A program made the position numbers and the translations under genes. From Siniperca chuatsi (Eukaryota > Chordata > Actinopteri > Centrarchiformes > Sinipercidae), in NCBI RefSeq assembly GCF_020085105.1, contig NC_058063.1:15183762-15247761 (forward strand): 64,000 nt of DNA, read 5' to 3'. Under the pieces are notes generated by a model. That model ran no database searches. It was not told the DNA's origin and saw nothing but the letters and a program-made list of their open reading frames with translations. Shown here piece by piece: positions 45,504 to 57,722 of this stretch (position 1 is its first letter; each line of letters begins with the position of its first letter).

Positions 45504-46437
45504 TATTTCTCTCCTCCTTTCTCTCATTTTCTACTTTGCTTGATCTCCCTCATTTCTATATTTTCTGTTCTTTGTCCTGTTTCTATCTCTCTTTGAATAA
45601 TGTTACTCGTTCTTCTTCATGAGCCTCTGTAGCTCCTTGTGAAGCCAGCTCTTTGCTGTAAATCTCAGGCCTTTGGTTTAATAGACGCAGTGTGCCTCAG
45701 TAACACCGGCTGCCTTTGTTTTGGTTACAGATAAAATCACTGAAGGAAAACACGACAGCAGAGAGAGAAGAAGAAAGAGGGAGAGGCTATAAGAGACCGA
45801 AGAGATGTAGAAAAACAGCACAGTGAAAGAGTGTGTGTGAATCCCTGTGGTGCAGGAAGAAATAGACAAATCCAAAGAGTGAGAAGGGCAGTTCTTCCCT
45901 CCTCTTTTTTTATTTCTTGAACAAGACACAGAGAGAAAGAGAGGGGAGGAGGGAGAGGAAATGATAGCTACTAAAAGAGTGATGATTTGACAAAGCACAT
46001 ATCCACAGCAGACTTAACTGCTTTCTAACTCTGAAGTACAGATCGAGGTTTCAGTCCTTCCTCCTGCCAAACTCTGCATCTGTCTGATATTACTTCTTAA
46101 ATCTTGTCTGAGTTTTTAATCTGACTTATCTTTTTGTCCTCTCCTCCCCTTTATCCCACCTTTCATTCTCACTTTGTTTGATCTCATTCTGATGTTACCT
46201 TGTGTGCACGGTGTATGTGCATGTGTGGACATATGGAGTTGATCACAGCGCCTGTTGCTGATTTTTTTGGGGGGGAATGTTGACAAGTTGACAGGCAAGG
46301 CGCTGCACTGACATTGAGCCTCACTCCACTATCAGGACGAGAGAGATAGACAGATACAGGGAGAGAGAGAGAAGGAGGGGGGAGACACAGAGAGAGATAG
46401 GGAGAGAGGGGGAGGTGAGAGAAAAGGAGGAGGAGAG

Positions 46438-46671
46438 ATGAAGGGGAAAAAAATGACTTCACGGCCACGACTGGACTGCCCCCTTTTTTCCCCTCAGCCT
46501 CTCTCTGTCTCTCAACTTTTTTTCTCCCTCCTCCTCTTCTGTGGGTTTTTTAAAATGATTTGGGGAGAAGAGGGGAACAAGCATTCGGAGCTTGGCCGAC
46601 GGTGCAGGCAGGAGCGTCACATAGGCAAACAGGAGCCTGAGGGGCAGCGCACTGGGACTGAAGAGGACTGA
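46438..46671 (+). other. upstream open reading frame, 77 codons (if transcribed)
   Basis: It starts with ATG (MKGKKMTSRPRLD) and stops well before the svep1 start. It has a hydrophobic stretch (SQLFFSLLLFCGFF) but no recognisable family. It is probably a chance frame in the leader or promoter. Confidence 0.15.
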
Positions 46672-47011
46672 AGAGGCTTGAGGGGTTTTTGGATCTGATG
46701 CACAGACTAAAAGATTGACTAACAGACAGAAGAGGCAGGAAGAAGGAGAGAGAAAGGACATACAGATTTATACAGACTCTTACCAAGCTTTAAACAATAC
46801 ATTTACACATACAGACTGTACAAAAAGCAAGGAAAAAGCCAGATATACTGATTTATTTTTGTAGAAAGGACAGGCAGGCACATACCTTGCGAGCAAGCCT
46901 AAACATTTTTTCAGGCGTGACCGGAGTTTTCTTCCACTGGAGAGAGAAAGAGGCTGATGGACAGAGGTACATTTTGAATGAAAAGAGAAGAATCCTTATC
47001 TTCATCCAGCA

Positions 47012-47077
47012 ATGCTTTTGAGGAACTCTGCACTGAACTGTTGCTGTCTGCTATCCTGGATGCTGACGCAAGCATAG
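47012..47077 (+). other. short uORF in the svep1 leader, in frame with svep1
   Basis: It has 21 codons plus TAG and reads MLLRNSALNCCCLLSWML..., hydrophobic like a signal peptide. It is in the same reading frame as svep1, separated from the svep1 ATG by one stop codon and 34 open codons. It could attenuate translation or be accidental. Confidence 0.3.
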
Positions 47078-47179
47078 GACACATTTATCTTCACTGAATT
47101 CCTCTTGAAAACAGGATCCACGTTGTATTGTTACTCTACAAAGTCCACCTTCAGTACAGGTGTTGTGCTGACTGTCACT

Positions 47180-47728
47180 ATGTTTTCTCAAAGGTACTCT
47201 TTAACACCATCATGGACTTCTTGCCTTTTGGTCTTGTGCATCCTGGATGTATGGACCACAGCCTGGCCAGCTGCCCAGCAATCCCAACCCAAGCTGCAGT
47301 CCCGCCGGTCCAGGCAGATGTCACCCCTAACCCCCACCTTGTCAGCCGGCAACCTGTCAGAGAGTGCAGAGAGCAAAGTGGAGCGCCTCGGCCAGGCGTT
47401 CAAGCGAAATGTCCGTGAGCTACGTGAGAAAAGCTCCTGCTTGGACCTGGTCTTCCTGGTGGACGAGTCATCCAGTGTGGGGGCCAATAACTTCCTGAGC
47501 GAGCTGAGGTTCGTACGCAAGATGCTGTCCGACTTTCCTGTTGCGCCGGAGGACACACGGGTGGCGCTGGTCACCTTCTCATCCAAGACCAATGTAGTGA
47601 CGAGGGTGGACCACATCTCAGCGCCTAAGTCCCACCAGCACAAGTGTTCCCTGTTCAACCAGGAGATCCCGGCCATCAACTACAGAGGAGGGGGCACCTA
47701 CACGAAAGGAGCCTTCCAGAGGGCAGCG
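47180..47728 (+). CDS. svep1: svep1 (polydom) first coding exon: signal peptide and start of VWA domain (183 aa, partial)
   Basis: SVEP1 is a very large secreted matrix protein (VWA, EGF, sushi, HYR and pentraxin modules). It binds integrin alpha9beta1 and is needed for lymphatic development in mouse and zebrafish. ATG 47180 is the first Met after the in-frame stop at 47075 and has A at -3. Residues 1-33 look like a signal peptide ([12 protein letters not shown] core). Then comes a variable linker with NLS (Asn58). From residue 67 the text is clearly SVEP1: [17 protein letters not shown], then [14 protein letters not shown] with the MIDAS DxSxS at 95-99, [39 protein letters not shown] and [14 protein letters not shown]. 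The exon ends in phase 0 at GTGAGT (47729), within the VWA domain. The rest of the gene lies beyond the window. Confidence 0.93.
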
Positions 47729-48470
47729 GTGAGTCAGACCAAAATAAATTGAACATTAATTTCAGTGAGGCATGTGTGTCAGTCTGTGCCTTTTTATTTT
47801 TTTATTTTATTTTCTTTAATTTTTCTCACTTTCTCATTTTCTTTGCATCCTAATAATGAACCTGAGCTTGTCAGTCAGTCTGCTGTGTGTGCAGGGAGTG
47901 ATTGTGGCTTAGTATGGATGTTAATAATGAGGCCCTGAGCACCCTTGCTGTTGCTGCTCCTGCTTCCTCTAAATTACACACCAGCAGATAGTGAGGGGAA
48001 GCCGCTTGCCAGCTAATTGTTCAGGAGTTTCCAGTGATAAAAATACCATTAAGAGCGAGCACATGCATGCACAGACACACAGATGCATGCACTTAGCAAC
48101 CCACGCATGCACAAAATGAACTGTGCATTCAACACTGAACACTGAAATTTGTATGGAAAAGTGGAACAAATAGCAAGACACAAGTCAAGTTAAGAATTTA
48201 TAGTTGGTCTGTGAGGTGTGGGCAGTGTGTCTTAGATGGAGCTTTCTGGGCGAATATGAATTGCTTCAATGTTACTGATAAGGTTTTGTCCAATACTCCT
48301 TTTACCCAATTTCATTATTTCTCAGAGTTTGGGCTCTTAAACAGAAGCATTACAGGTGGTAAGGGTGAATTTGTTGCAGAGGCAGGCATTTGGGGGTTAT
48401 GTGGGATTGAAAGGGGTCAAAATGTTAGCTTGTTTATGGTTTGTTGATTTGAGCTGCATGACACCCAGCC

Positions 48471-48498
48471 GCGCGCGCACACACACACACACACACAC
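48471..48498. repeat. (GC)4(AC)n alternating purine-pyrimidine tract
   Basis: A run of GCGCGCGC passes directly into about ten AC units, giving roughly 28 bp of strict purine-pyrimidine alternation. Confidence 0.9.
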
Positions 48499-50739
48499 TC
48501 AAACACAAACGCATCAAGGACATATGGCACAGTTCATCCCTGAAGTCCAAACAGGCCAGCTGTAAAAGCTGTGTTGGTGGTATAGAGGCTGGTCATGTAT
48601 AAACACACACACCTCAGCTCATGCCTCAGATCTGCCTTCACTTAGGAGCTTTGTGAGGCACTGAGTGTTATTTTAACTACACACAGGAGAAGATTCAGGA
48701 GTTTTTGGGGTCTGCAAACTTGTTAAGAAATACTGTTACTAAGCTACTTTCTACTTCCTCTTTGACACGGGTACAATCATGTGATGAAACAGCTAATGGT
48801 TGTCCAAATAGCTAAGCTTGTTGCTGACTATCTGCAGCATCAACTGCTTAAAGTCAGCGATGTAGTGTTGAATAAAAAGGTTGTTGTGACAAAGACTACA
48901 TCCAGTCAGTGATCATCATAAGGCAAACCATCAGTTTTAACAATAAATATTCAGTGAATGATCACCTTAAGATCTATATAACTTTCTATGAATGCACTAT
49001 AGATCATAAAAAAATCTGCCTAGTTTTACAGACAAAAAGGGTAGGTAAGCTGAGTTTTGGCAGGTTTACCTTTCAATCCATCCCTGTTTAAAGCTAATAG
49101 CCTTGGACCGTATCCTCCGGCTTAGCGCTGAAAGCCTGGCCCTCAGGACAGGTTTTCAGCTCGCCTTCCTTAGTTAAGTGCTGATAAGGAGACCGCTGGC
49201 TGCATCCCAGCTGCTAAAGACCACAACAATACCATGAAAAGGCTTTCTGGGGGAACTTTAGTGCCTTATCATTATTCACAAACACTCAGAATGTTTTGGG
49301 TGATTTATCAAGAGATGTAGTAGTCTAAATCTGCTAAAGTTGGCTTTAGAAAAAAAGCAGGGTGTACTGCTGTCAGGCCTGTTAAGTTCACCTCCAAACA
49401 TTGTTATTGATTCAAAATCTGATTAAAGTAAAAGATTAAATTGAATTATGTTATTCACTTAACATAGCCAACACACATTCCTGTATTTTTTCCAGTATGG
49501 CAAATGCATGGTGAGAGTCTGTATACCGACCTGAGCCATGCATGAGTAATGGGAGAGCTGCGTGCAGCCTACACAGAACTGAGATTTTTTGGAAAGATAG
49601 ATGAGCCTAGCAGATACAGACCGAGACGCAGCAGATCAACCGGTACTCCAGAAACTGCCCTACACCTGATAGATTCAGTCTGATGTTTACTGTGTCTTCA
49701 CATGATTGAGGAAGTGATGTTAAAAAAAAAAAACTAGGCCGTCTGTGATTTATTGCCTGATCTCTGGGTTATTTTATCGTCCGTCTGAATCTGACTGGAA
49801 AGAGAAAAAAGGAGAATTTGTTGTCTCTTTCCATTAGCTGCATAAAGGATGGGTCTGCTAACACTAATCTACAAGGCGCATATCCGCCTGTCATCGTGTA
49901 CCGACTGAACTGTAGGGCAACAGTCTCAGTGTGTGAGTGTGTTGAATTGGGAATTTTGCATTGTGTGTGTGACTGCATGTAATTTTGTGCTTTTGCCCGT
50001 ACACGTGCCTCGCTGTGTTAGTGCTCCTATGTATCCATCTAAAGCTTCAAGGGAAAATTACGGGTGTAGGCGCATCTGTATGTAAGTCTATGTGATGTGT
50101 GTGAACGTGTGTTAGAAAGAAAGAGAGACAGTGAAAGTAAGAGAGAGAGGATAATTGATAATTGCAGTATAATAATAATAATAATGCCATATTTTATTCC
50201 CTTGGCTGGTCTTGGCTGTTCTAAGTGCTGCAGAAAGCTGGGATCCATTAAGAGAGACATTTTTCCACCAGCCGTGCATGTAGAGGCAGGGCTCTCCTCC
50301 AGCGCTCTTCATCTTTGTCTCTCTGCTGTCTCTCTCTGTCTTTCTGCTGTCTCTCTTTTCACCTAATACATCATACATTAGGTCTAAAGCATCAATTTAT
50401 ATAGGTTCCAAATGATTTCTGATTCAGGAGTTTCAGATTTTTTTTTCCACTTAGTTTAGGCAAATATTGTAGTTAGTGTTAAACTAATATATACAGTAAA
50501 TATGTAAATATATACTAACGAGTAAGCAGTGTTTATATCTGTATAGTGAGCAAAATGTGGTAAGATAGACTGGTTATAGCCAAATAAGTCACTTCACCAT
50601 TCTCTACCTCTTTCTTATGATGTCATATACTTCAACAAACTAGGTTATACGATGTGTCCGATCACAGTTAAAGGAAACGTGTTTATATCTGTTGTGAACT
50701 CTAAGGCATGGCAAGCTGAAAACTTGTCATAGAAAGCAG

Positions 50740-51130
50740 TGAAATGCAATTAATTGTAGAAATTGGGATAAGGGCGCACAGTTTCGGACAGGCTTTCCTT
50801 GAAGGCATTCATGGTTCTGCACTCAAGTGTACACACGAAATGCAATGGAAGAATGACAAAAGAGAGCTTGAGGGAGAAGTTCAAATCCTGCATACTTTTC
50901 GCACCCCCGCATACCCGGCCAATCGCTGCGTAAAGAGTTGGATTATTGGTTTCGGAAAGTACCAAAAATTGTCGGACGCAGCCCCCTAGATTTCACATGT
51001 CAAGGGGGTTTCAGACACTGTTGGACGATCTGTCAAGCACTTTGTTAGGAACATGCAGAGGGTTGGACATCAAATTTTTCAAGGTCTGTGCCAATACAGT
51101 GCAGAAACGAATTCAACACTCCAAGGTTCA
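50740..51130. other. unclassified segment with locally raised CpG content
   Basis: This is not a gene I recognise. CpG occurs often (for example gggcgcacagtttcggac, cggccaatcgctgcgt, gtcggacgcagcc) in otherwise CpG-poor intron DNA, and a CCAAT box lies in the middle (about 50920). Open frames of 70-85 codons on both strands show no family resemblance. Confidence 0.35.
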
Positions 51131-53274
51131 ATACCCGACCCTTCTCTCTCTTTACTTATCTGATCTAAACCAGCACATCATTCTGTGTCTGTGTGTTTGA
51201 AATAATGTAGATGAGGGTAAAAGTCATACATTATGAGTTTATTATTGATTTACAGTGGATCTGTCTCTCCTCAACCTCGTGTCAGACATGATAACCTGGT
51301 AGCTGATGAGATCACTCACCACATTGTAGTTTTCCAGCACTTTCATGACTGCCATACAAAGGAGCTGATTGACTTTCAGTAAACCTATTCAGGCCCCTGA
51401 GGAATAACTACTGTACTGTACCTGAGACAGAAGTAGTTCGCATCACCTTCTCCAAACTGAATGATATTCCTTTCCTCTCTACTTACTGTAATTGGCCTGA
51501 AAAAGTCAATCCATTTTCCTGCTCTTTTTAGCTCTCATTTTATTCATTTTCCATGCATTTGCCTTTTACATGACCAAATATCTTCAAGGCAATATGGCTC
51601 AAAGCCTTTCATTTTATTCTATTGGTTGCTAGTAATCTTGTTGATCCAGGAATTATGGCTTTTTCCATTGTTGCGTTTATTATAGCTTGCTTTGGATACA
51701 AGTGTCAGCTATAAAAATACAGGGAGAGAAATGACTGTATCTGTACTGTAATAACCCCACCATCCCTTGTTTTTTGTCTTATCATTTGTCTTCATCCTGA
51801 AGATTCGCCTCTGGGTTGCCATGTGTTGTCAGATAAAACCCCCTCTTGCTCTCTGCAGGCAGGCCCGGCTTTGGCAAAGAAACATGAGCAGTAAACTGGA
51901 CTTGGCAGCTTCACTGTGTCAGTCTGCCCTCACAGTTGCATAAGACACAGACAGATGGGCAGCGTGTGAAGAGAGATGATGAGAGAAAAGGAGTGGGAGA
52001 AAGATGGAAGAATAACAGGAAAAAAGTAGAAGAAAGAGGGGAAAAAGCCCTGGGTCGAGGAATTGATAGAAAGAATGTGGCTCGTTCTGGTGGTTATTCA
52101 CAGTAATGTTTTTACCTGACTCTTGGTTAGGCTGTCTGAATCTGGGTCAAAACAGTCTTTAGGGTAGTTTACTGGCGTTAGTCACTTAATAAAAGGAGCT
52201 TTCTGCTCAGCCAGTGTGTTTCTGGGACTGAAATCTGTATAAGTTGGACTAGCAGGTGGGTTATTTTCCTCTGCTTCTTCAGTGAAAAGTTCCAATGACT
52301 CCTAATGTGCCAACGTACCAGGAAAACGCAAGTTCACGCTCATTATTCACACACAAATTCACACACACAGAGTTTTGGACCATCTGCATGTCTTTACATG
52401 GTTGTCATCATTTAATTCAGAGAGGTCATATTATAGACTGTACACTGAAGTGTGTGCATGAGAATGTATGTGCTTGCATTTAGAGACATTGTGTCCTCAA
52501 CACAGAGCTCTAGACTTGTAAATTCAATCCAAATCTCACAAACTTGTTTTTTTCTGCACAATTTTAGTCCTACAGACATCCACTGAGAATGAATTGAGCC
52601 CAGCAGTTGGAAGCTGGCCCAATCTGAAAACTTTACTGTTTAGTTTTCATTTTGAATTCAAACTGTCTCACCGACCTCCAAACCTTGTAAACAAGTAGTT
52701 TAATTTTAATAGTCATTGTAGATATAAAATGAAGCATAATGCAACTACAAGTTCTACTTTTCACCTCGTATCATTCAGAAACACTTTTGCTGGATAGTTT
52801 AGGAGAAATTTCCGCCATGTTTTTCCAGTTAGAAAACTTGAATCAAAGCCCACATTTGTCCCGTAAAGTGTACAAATAGTTGATGTTTCAGAGAAGGAGA
52901 ACACTTGTCAATCACACTTCATACAGCTCTACTTTAGATGATGCTTTTCTTTATTGCGCTTTTCCAGACCACAATAAGTGAATCAAATATTGAGGGATGG
53001 GTTTGTGAGGCCCCTGTCTCATTCCAGTGGGCCAACGCCATTTCTCCCATTTCTCCCATTTTTATGCCTTTCCATCATGCTCTCCTCCAAAGCCACAGAC
53101 TTCCACCGTAGAGTGTCAGACAACGTCACTGTCGTCAGCTTTGACGCATTACAGCCAAAATATTGTTTTTCAAAACATTGTCTATTATATTAAATGAGGC
53201 TTGTGTAAGTTGCTTATATTTGGTCTGTGAAGATGTACTGTAGAGATCCTCTACATTCTTGGCCTGTCTGAAGT

Positions 53275-53337
53275 GCACACACACAGACACACACATACAC
53301 ACACACACACACAGACACACACACACACACACACACA
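53275..53337. repeat. (CA)n microsatellite, interrupted
   Basis: About 63 bp of CA units carry a few AGA/ATA interruptions. It is the longest dinucleotide tract in the window. Confidence 0.9.
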
Positions 53338-54699
53338 TTTACACTTGATGTTAATGTTTGGGAGTCTGAGCCTTTGCCTGAATTTCTGAATAACCGGTAA
53401 TGAGATGTCGAGAGAAGCAAATTAAGGTGGGAAATGAACACCATCCATCACCTGAATGCTGGAAGATTTTGTCTACATTGGGTGATTTTCAGGGTCCTTT
53501 TCATTTCTAGAAAACATATTTGCTCACTGGAGCATTTTTTATTCTTTTGGCTGAGTCACAGGGCAAATTTTAAGCCAGTGAATTCTCACCAGCACTAAAT
53601 TCAAGCTAAACTCTCACTGTAAGAATGTGGGAAGTGATACTTTAGAGAGATAACATGGAGAGGAAAGGGGAGCTACTTTTTCACCAAGAGAATAAACTTA
53701 TTTCCTCTTTAAAAATCCCTAAAATAGGAGCAAGAGTATGACTGTTGCACAAAAGAAAAAGGGAAGACGACTATAATTTCAGTGAAAGAGCTGACGCAAA
53801 CAAATTCCCACTGCAACAAATGAAAGCAAGGTGCACCTCTTTGATCCGGTCCCCAAGGCTGGACCCAGCAGTGATAAGATATTAAGCAAAGTCTCTGTTT
53901 CCTGTCTGTGCAACTGCCACATCCCGCCATCTCACCCTTAATCATTTCCTCCCCCTCAGTCCGTCTGCTTCTTCCTCCTCTGCAGTATCAGAGGGTCTCC
54001 GACAGGGTTGGATGAGACAGAAGGATGGAGCAGACAGGCCACCTCACCTACCAGCCAGAAAAGCCCTGATAAGACTGAGGCCAGACAGGAACGTCCACAG
54101 GCACCAGACAACAGATTTTAAATTTCTGAGTCTGCAGTGGGATGTGGGTCACTACCTTTACTGTATATAGCGCCTCATAAATCTGTGAAACGATTAATCA
54201 GGACAGTAAAATGAGGCTTTAAAATAACACATATCACTTTTTGTCTCGAAACAAGACAAGTGGTGGGAAGAGCAGTACTATTTCTGTCAGTACTTTTTCT
54301 GATATTCACTTTAGTAGAAGGAAAATTATTATTATTATTACCTTTTGAAGTGGTCATAAAGTCTGAATATCGGTCTATTCCTCGATTATTTACCGTATTT
54401 CCCATCTTTGCTGAGCAAGAGTTTTGTGCGAATGGAATTAAAGGCCTGTCCCAAATATAGGCAGGTTGAGTTCAGTGATTAATAAGCATCTGGGCCATTA
54501 ATTGAAGTTTTACGGTACTCTACTGTCTACTGTCTTTCCTACTCCGGTTGTTAATCTGAATCATTTTAGAAGCCTGAAGGAATAAAATAATCCAACAAGA
54601 AAAGCCAATAATTATAGAAAAGTCTGAAAAGTAAACATAATGTTGTGTAGCAGAATATGTTTCTTTCCTATCCCAATAATCATGTGACAGATTTATCTC

Positions 54700-54760
54700 A
54701 TGACTCATGAATCCTGAACTCCAGGTTGGAAACCACTAGTTTCTTCTTTCTGGCTCACAA
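54700..54760 (+). repeat. family D-like fragment
   Basis: The words actccaggttggaaaccact match the 'ggttgggaaccact' end of the common repeat also seen at 5480-5600. Confidence 0.4.
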
Positions 54761-55459
54761 AACTCCATTTGCTTCTTGTATTTCTAGTTCTTCTAACTGT
54801 TTCTTAAAGTTGTAGTTTTATAATGACTGAATATATAAAGGATTTGACTTCATTATAGTATATTGGTTTTGGAAAGCAGATGCTACCTGAGAGTCCCATA
54901 TTTTTTGGTCAGGTTTTCAAAACATAGATGATGATATATTTCAAATGTAATTTTGTTGTAAGCAGATATCTTAATATAACTCCTGACTTCAACAGTGGCC
55001 CATAACATGTTTTACTCTCATGGCCTGAAATAATATTGAAATAGGAGTTACTTTTTTTACTCAAAATGCACACACACACACTTAGACAGTTTACTGGGTA
55101 CGTATGCTCAGGGTGTAGTTGGAAAGTTATTCAGACACTGTCATGGTGATCGAGACAATAGACTCAACATGACTGTGTGTATGTGTGTGTCTGAGTGTAT
55201 GTTTTGGGTTTAGGAGGAAGAAATGCTTTAGTCTCAGGTTCCGTTCCTCTGGGCCTCTTCATACTAAATCATTTTGACAGAAATATTCTCTATTCTCCTC
55301 TTTCATAACTTTGTCCATCAACCTCAAATATGCTCTACTGAGGTATTTTGGAGCATTTTTCTTACAAAATGCTTTGACAGCTGTATTTTGTCAGTATTGT
55401 CATCATTAATACTTCGGTTTGGAGGAGAAGAACTGTGGGCTTTGAAGTGATTTTTTTTT

Positions 55460-55715
55460 CTTCAGTTCGACTACTCAAGCCAAAACATTTTGATTTAAAC
55501 AATTTTCCAAGCTGTTCCAAATGTGAAGATTTGCTGCTTTTCTTTGTCTTTTATGATTAAATTAAATAGCCTTAGGTTTAAGATTGTTAGTCAAACACAA
55601 CAAGCAATTTGAAGATGTCACCTTGGGCTCTGGGAAATAATGATTTTTCAGGTATTTTTCACAATTTTCAGAGTTTTTGTAGACCAAACAATTGATTAAT
55701 CGAGTAGTAATCTAT
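55460..55715 (-). repeat. family B dispersed repeat, copy 6
   Basis: In reverse orientation it has aaatgtgaagatttgctgct, tttctttgtcttttatgatt, aagcaatttgaagatgtca and an end with acaattgattaatcgagtag. Confidence 0.7.
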
Positions 55716-57705
55716 TTTACTATGTCTAATTGTATAGGCAGTATTTGCCTTTGTTACTTAACGGTGGCCTGTGCACTCCTGTTGCTTCTCTCGTCACACG
55801 CTGCTCACCCCTGCCCTCCTCTCTGAAATGGATACTGAATATTTTCCAGAAACAGGGGCCTACTTTCTGACCTTTGAACGTCTAGAAGGACCCTGAGGCC
55901 TCCTCATTCACCATTATCTCACGGAAACACAGACGCACACACACAACGTAACATGCAAGCTGGCCTGATGTAACTGACCTCTGATGAAAAGAAACAGAAA
56001 TCAAATTTTAAAAAACCCAACCATGATCTAATTTCAGTCGATATGCAAAGCATGAATGCTTCCTAAATATATTTTTGACCGTTTTTTCATCAGATTGTAA
56101 AAAAAAAAATTTGTACAGAGCATCTAGAACAATTGTATTTCTGAAGACATGGTCAACAGATGTGTTTCAACTGATACCTCTGTTCTCCAGCAGCTGTCAC
56201 CATGTATTGATAACTTAGGACCCCTTTGAATTCCATGACTGTCACATATCTGGGGAGAAGTGGTGACAGACAGCCAGGTAGAGCAGAGATATGCAGGCTG
56301 AGAGGTCATCTGAGTTCACGTGGCCCAAATATGTACAACCTGTCAGAAAACTAGACCTCTTTGAAATAGTCCCAGCAGTTAGGAATGCTGCAGTCACTTA
56401 TCTTTCTTATCTTTAGACATAGCCTATCTATTAGGAAAGTAATTTAAAAAGTTCTTGGAAATGCAGATTATCTCTGTTAATGTGCCATTTCGTCAACCAA
56501 GAGCTTAAGTCAAGCAAGAGGTGATGTACAATCTCTAAAATAGCACCACATTTTGTTTCAATCTTTTTGTTCTGAACCATTTCATAATAGATTTTCCAAA
56601 TGCTGGATATCTCATTTGGAACAAAACAATTTGACAGAGCAGAGACTTTTTTGTAGCCTAATCCAAGGTCACTGGTTTCCTCCAACAACTCTCCAAGCAT
56701 CCTGGTCCCATCTGTATTCACTATAGTAGTCCATGTAAGACCAGGCTACGTCCTTTTTACTTCTACCAACTGCCTTCTCTATCCTTCCTCATCTTCTTAA
56801 GATCATTTTATAGGAGATCAGCAGTTTTACTCCGTCAGGAACAACCATGAGTCCAACACAAATTTAGGAAGACCCAAGTTAAGGTTTCACATCAGTTTCA
56901 TTGCATGAAAAGTCCCGGTGTTGATTTGTCAGGGGGAACGGTTCGGAGAACAAGTTGGTCCGATTAGGTTTCACACAATACCACCTAATTTTTTACCAAT
57001 TTAGTCTTTGGGTGGTGGATAGAATACAATTTGGAGAAGTGCACTTGAACACACACATATACATACAGTACATTCATTAGCCTGTGTAACGTGTTGAAAA
57101 CCCCATGTTTAGACAAACTGATGCATTCTGGATAGATCCCGAAGGAGCTGGCAGCCGTTGGTGGCTTTGAATGGATTTTAAATGGATGGAGAGGATCTGA
57201 ATCTGATTTTATTGGAAGGGGTCATCTGTGTGTTTGTAGAAAATTTAGACAGCTTGAAAAGTTTTGCTGTCTGTCTGTTTGTGTGAAAATAGCCCTAATC
57301 AGTCATTGTTCAGTTATTCTAGACTTTGCTGAAAGGTTGTAAATTACTGCAGTTATTGCTAATAAAGTATTTGGGATCTGCAAAAGCTGCTGAGTTTGTA
57401 GTCGCTGTCTTTCCGACTGCTGTTTGAATCACACTGTCTGCTTTTTGCTGTCTCAGTTTTCCTCAGCACCAGGTGATCTGTCTAATTTTCCTGCCTCGAG
57501 GGTATGCTGCAGTGTTTTTCAGTAGACGTCAGTGTATACAGTATGTGCTGGTTTGGATGCTGCGGAGAGTGTCCCACTTGGCCTTGGGTTAAAGCTGCTG
57601 CGGTCAAATAACTGAGCTTTGCTCCAGCCAAAACCAGCGACTCCAGTTAGAGAAAGAATTAGAGAATAAAAATTAGGTGATTGAGGCCAGTGGAAACAAC
57701 AGGGA

Positions 57706-57722
57706 GTGTGTGTGTGTGTGTA
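57706..57722. repeat. (GT)n microsatellite
   Basis: This is a short GT run. Confidence 0.8.

Larger units (their letters stand above)
43013..46400. other. intergenic region upstream of svep1
   Basis: No coding exon can be supported. An ATTAAA at about 43239-43244 could end the candidate small gene. The region holds GT runs, a Tc1-like relic (44671-45503) and increasingly purine-rich sequence from 45740 onward. Confidence 0.65.
46330..47179 (+). promoter_or_regulatory. svep1: svep1 promoter and long 5' leader
   Basis: Purine-rich low-complexity DNA (46330-46440) is followed by about 740 bp without strong TE similarity, leading to the svep1 start. The transcription start is not determinable. 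The leader has several upstream ATGs (46438, about 46980, 47012). The in-frame stop TAG at 47075-47077 fixes the 5' limit of the main frame. Confidence 0.4.

Noticed and set aside
47188..47679. 163-codon frame antisense to svep1 exon 1
   Set aside because: It is a shadow of the GC-rich coding exon, which is well supported by SVEP1 family similarity on the plus strand.
56431..56721. 96-codon frame on the minus strand (TDGTRMLGELLEETSD...)
   Set aside because: It reads somewhat protein-like but starts at GTG, has no splice context, and resembles no family I can name. Chance or an old transposon remnant is more likely.
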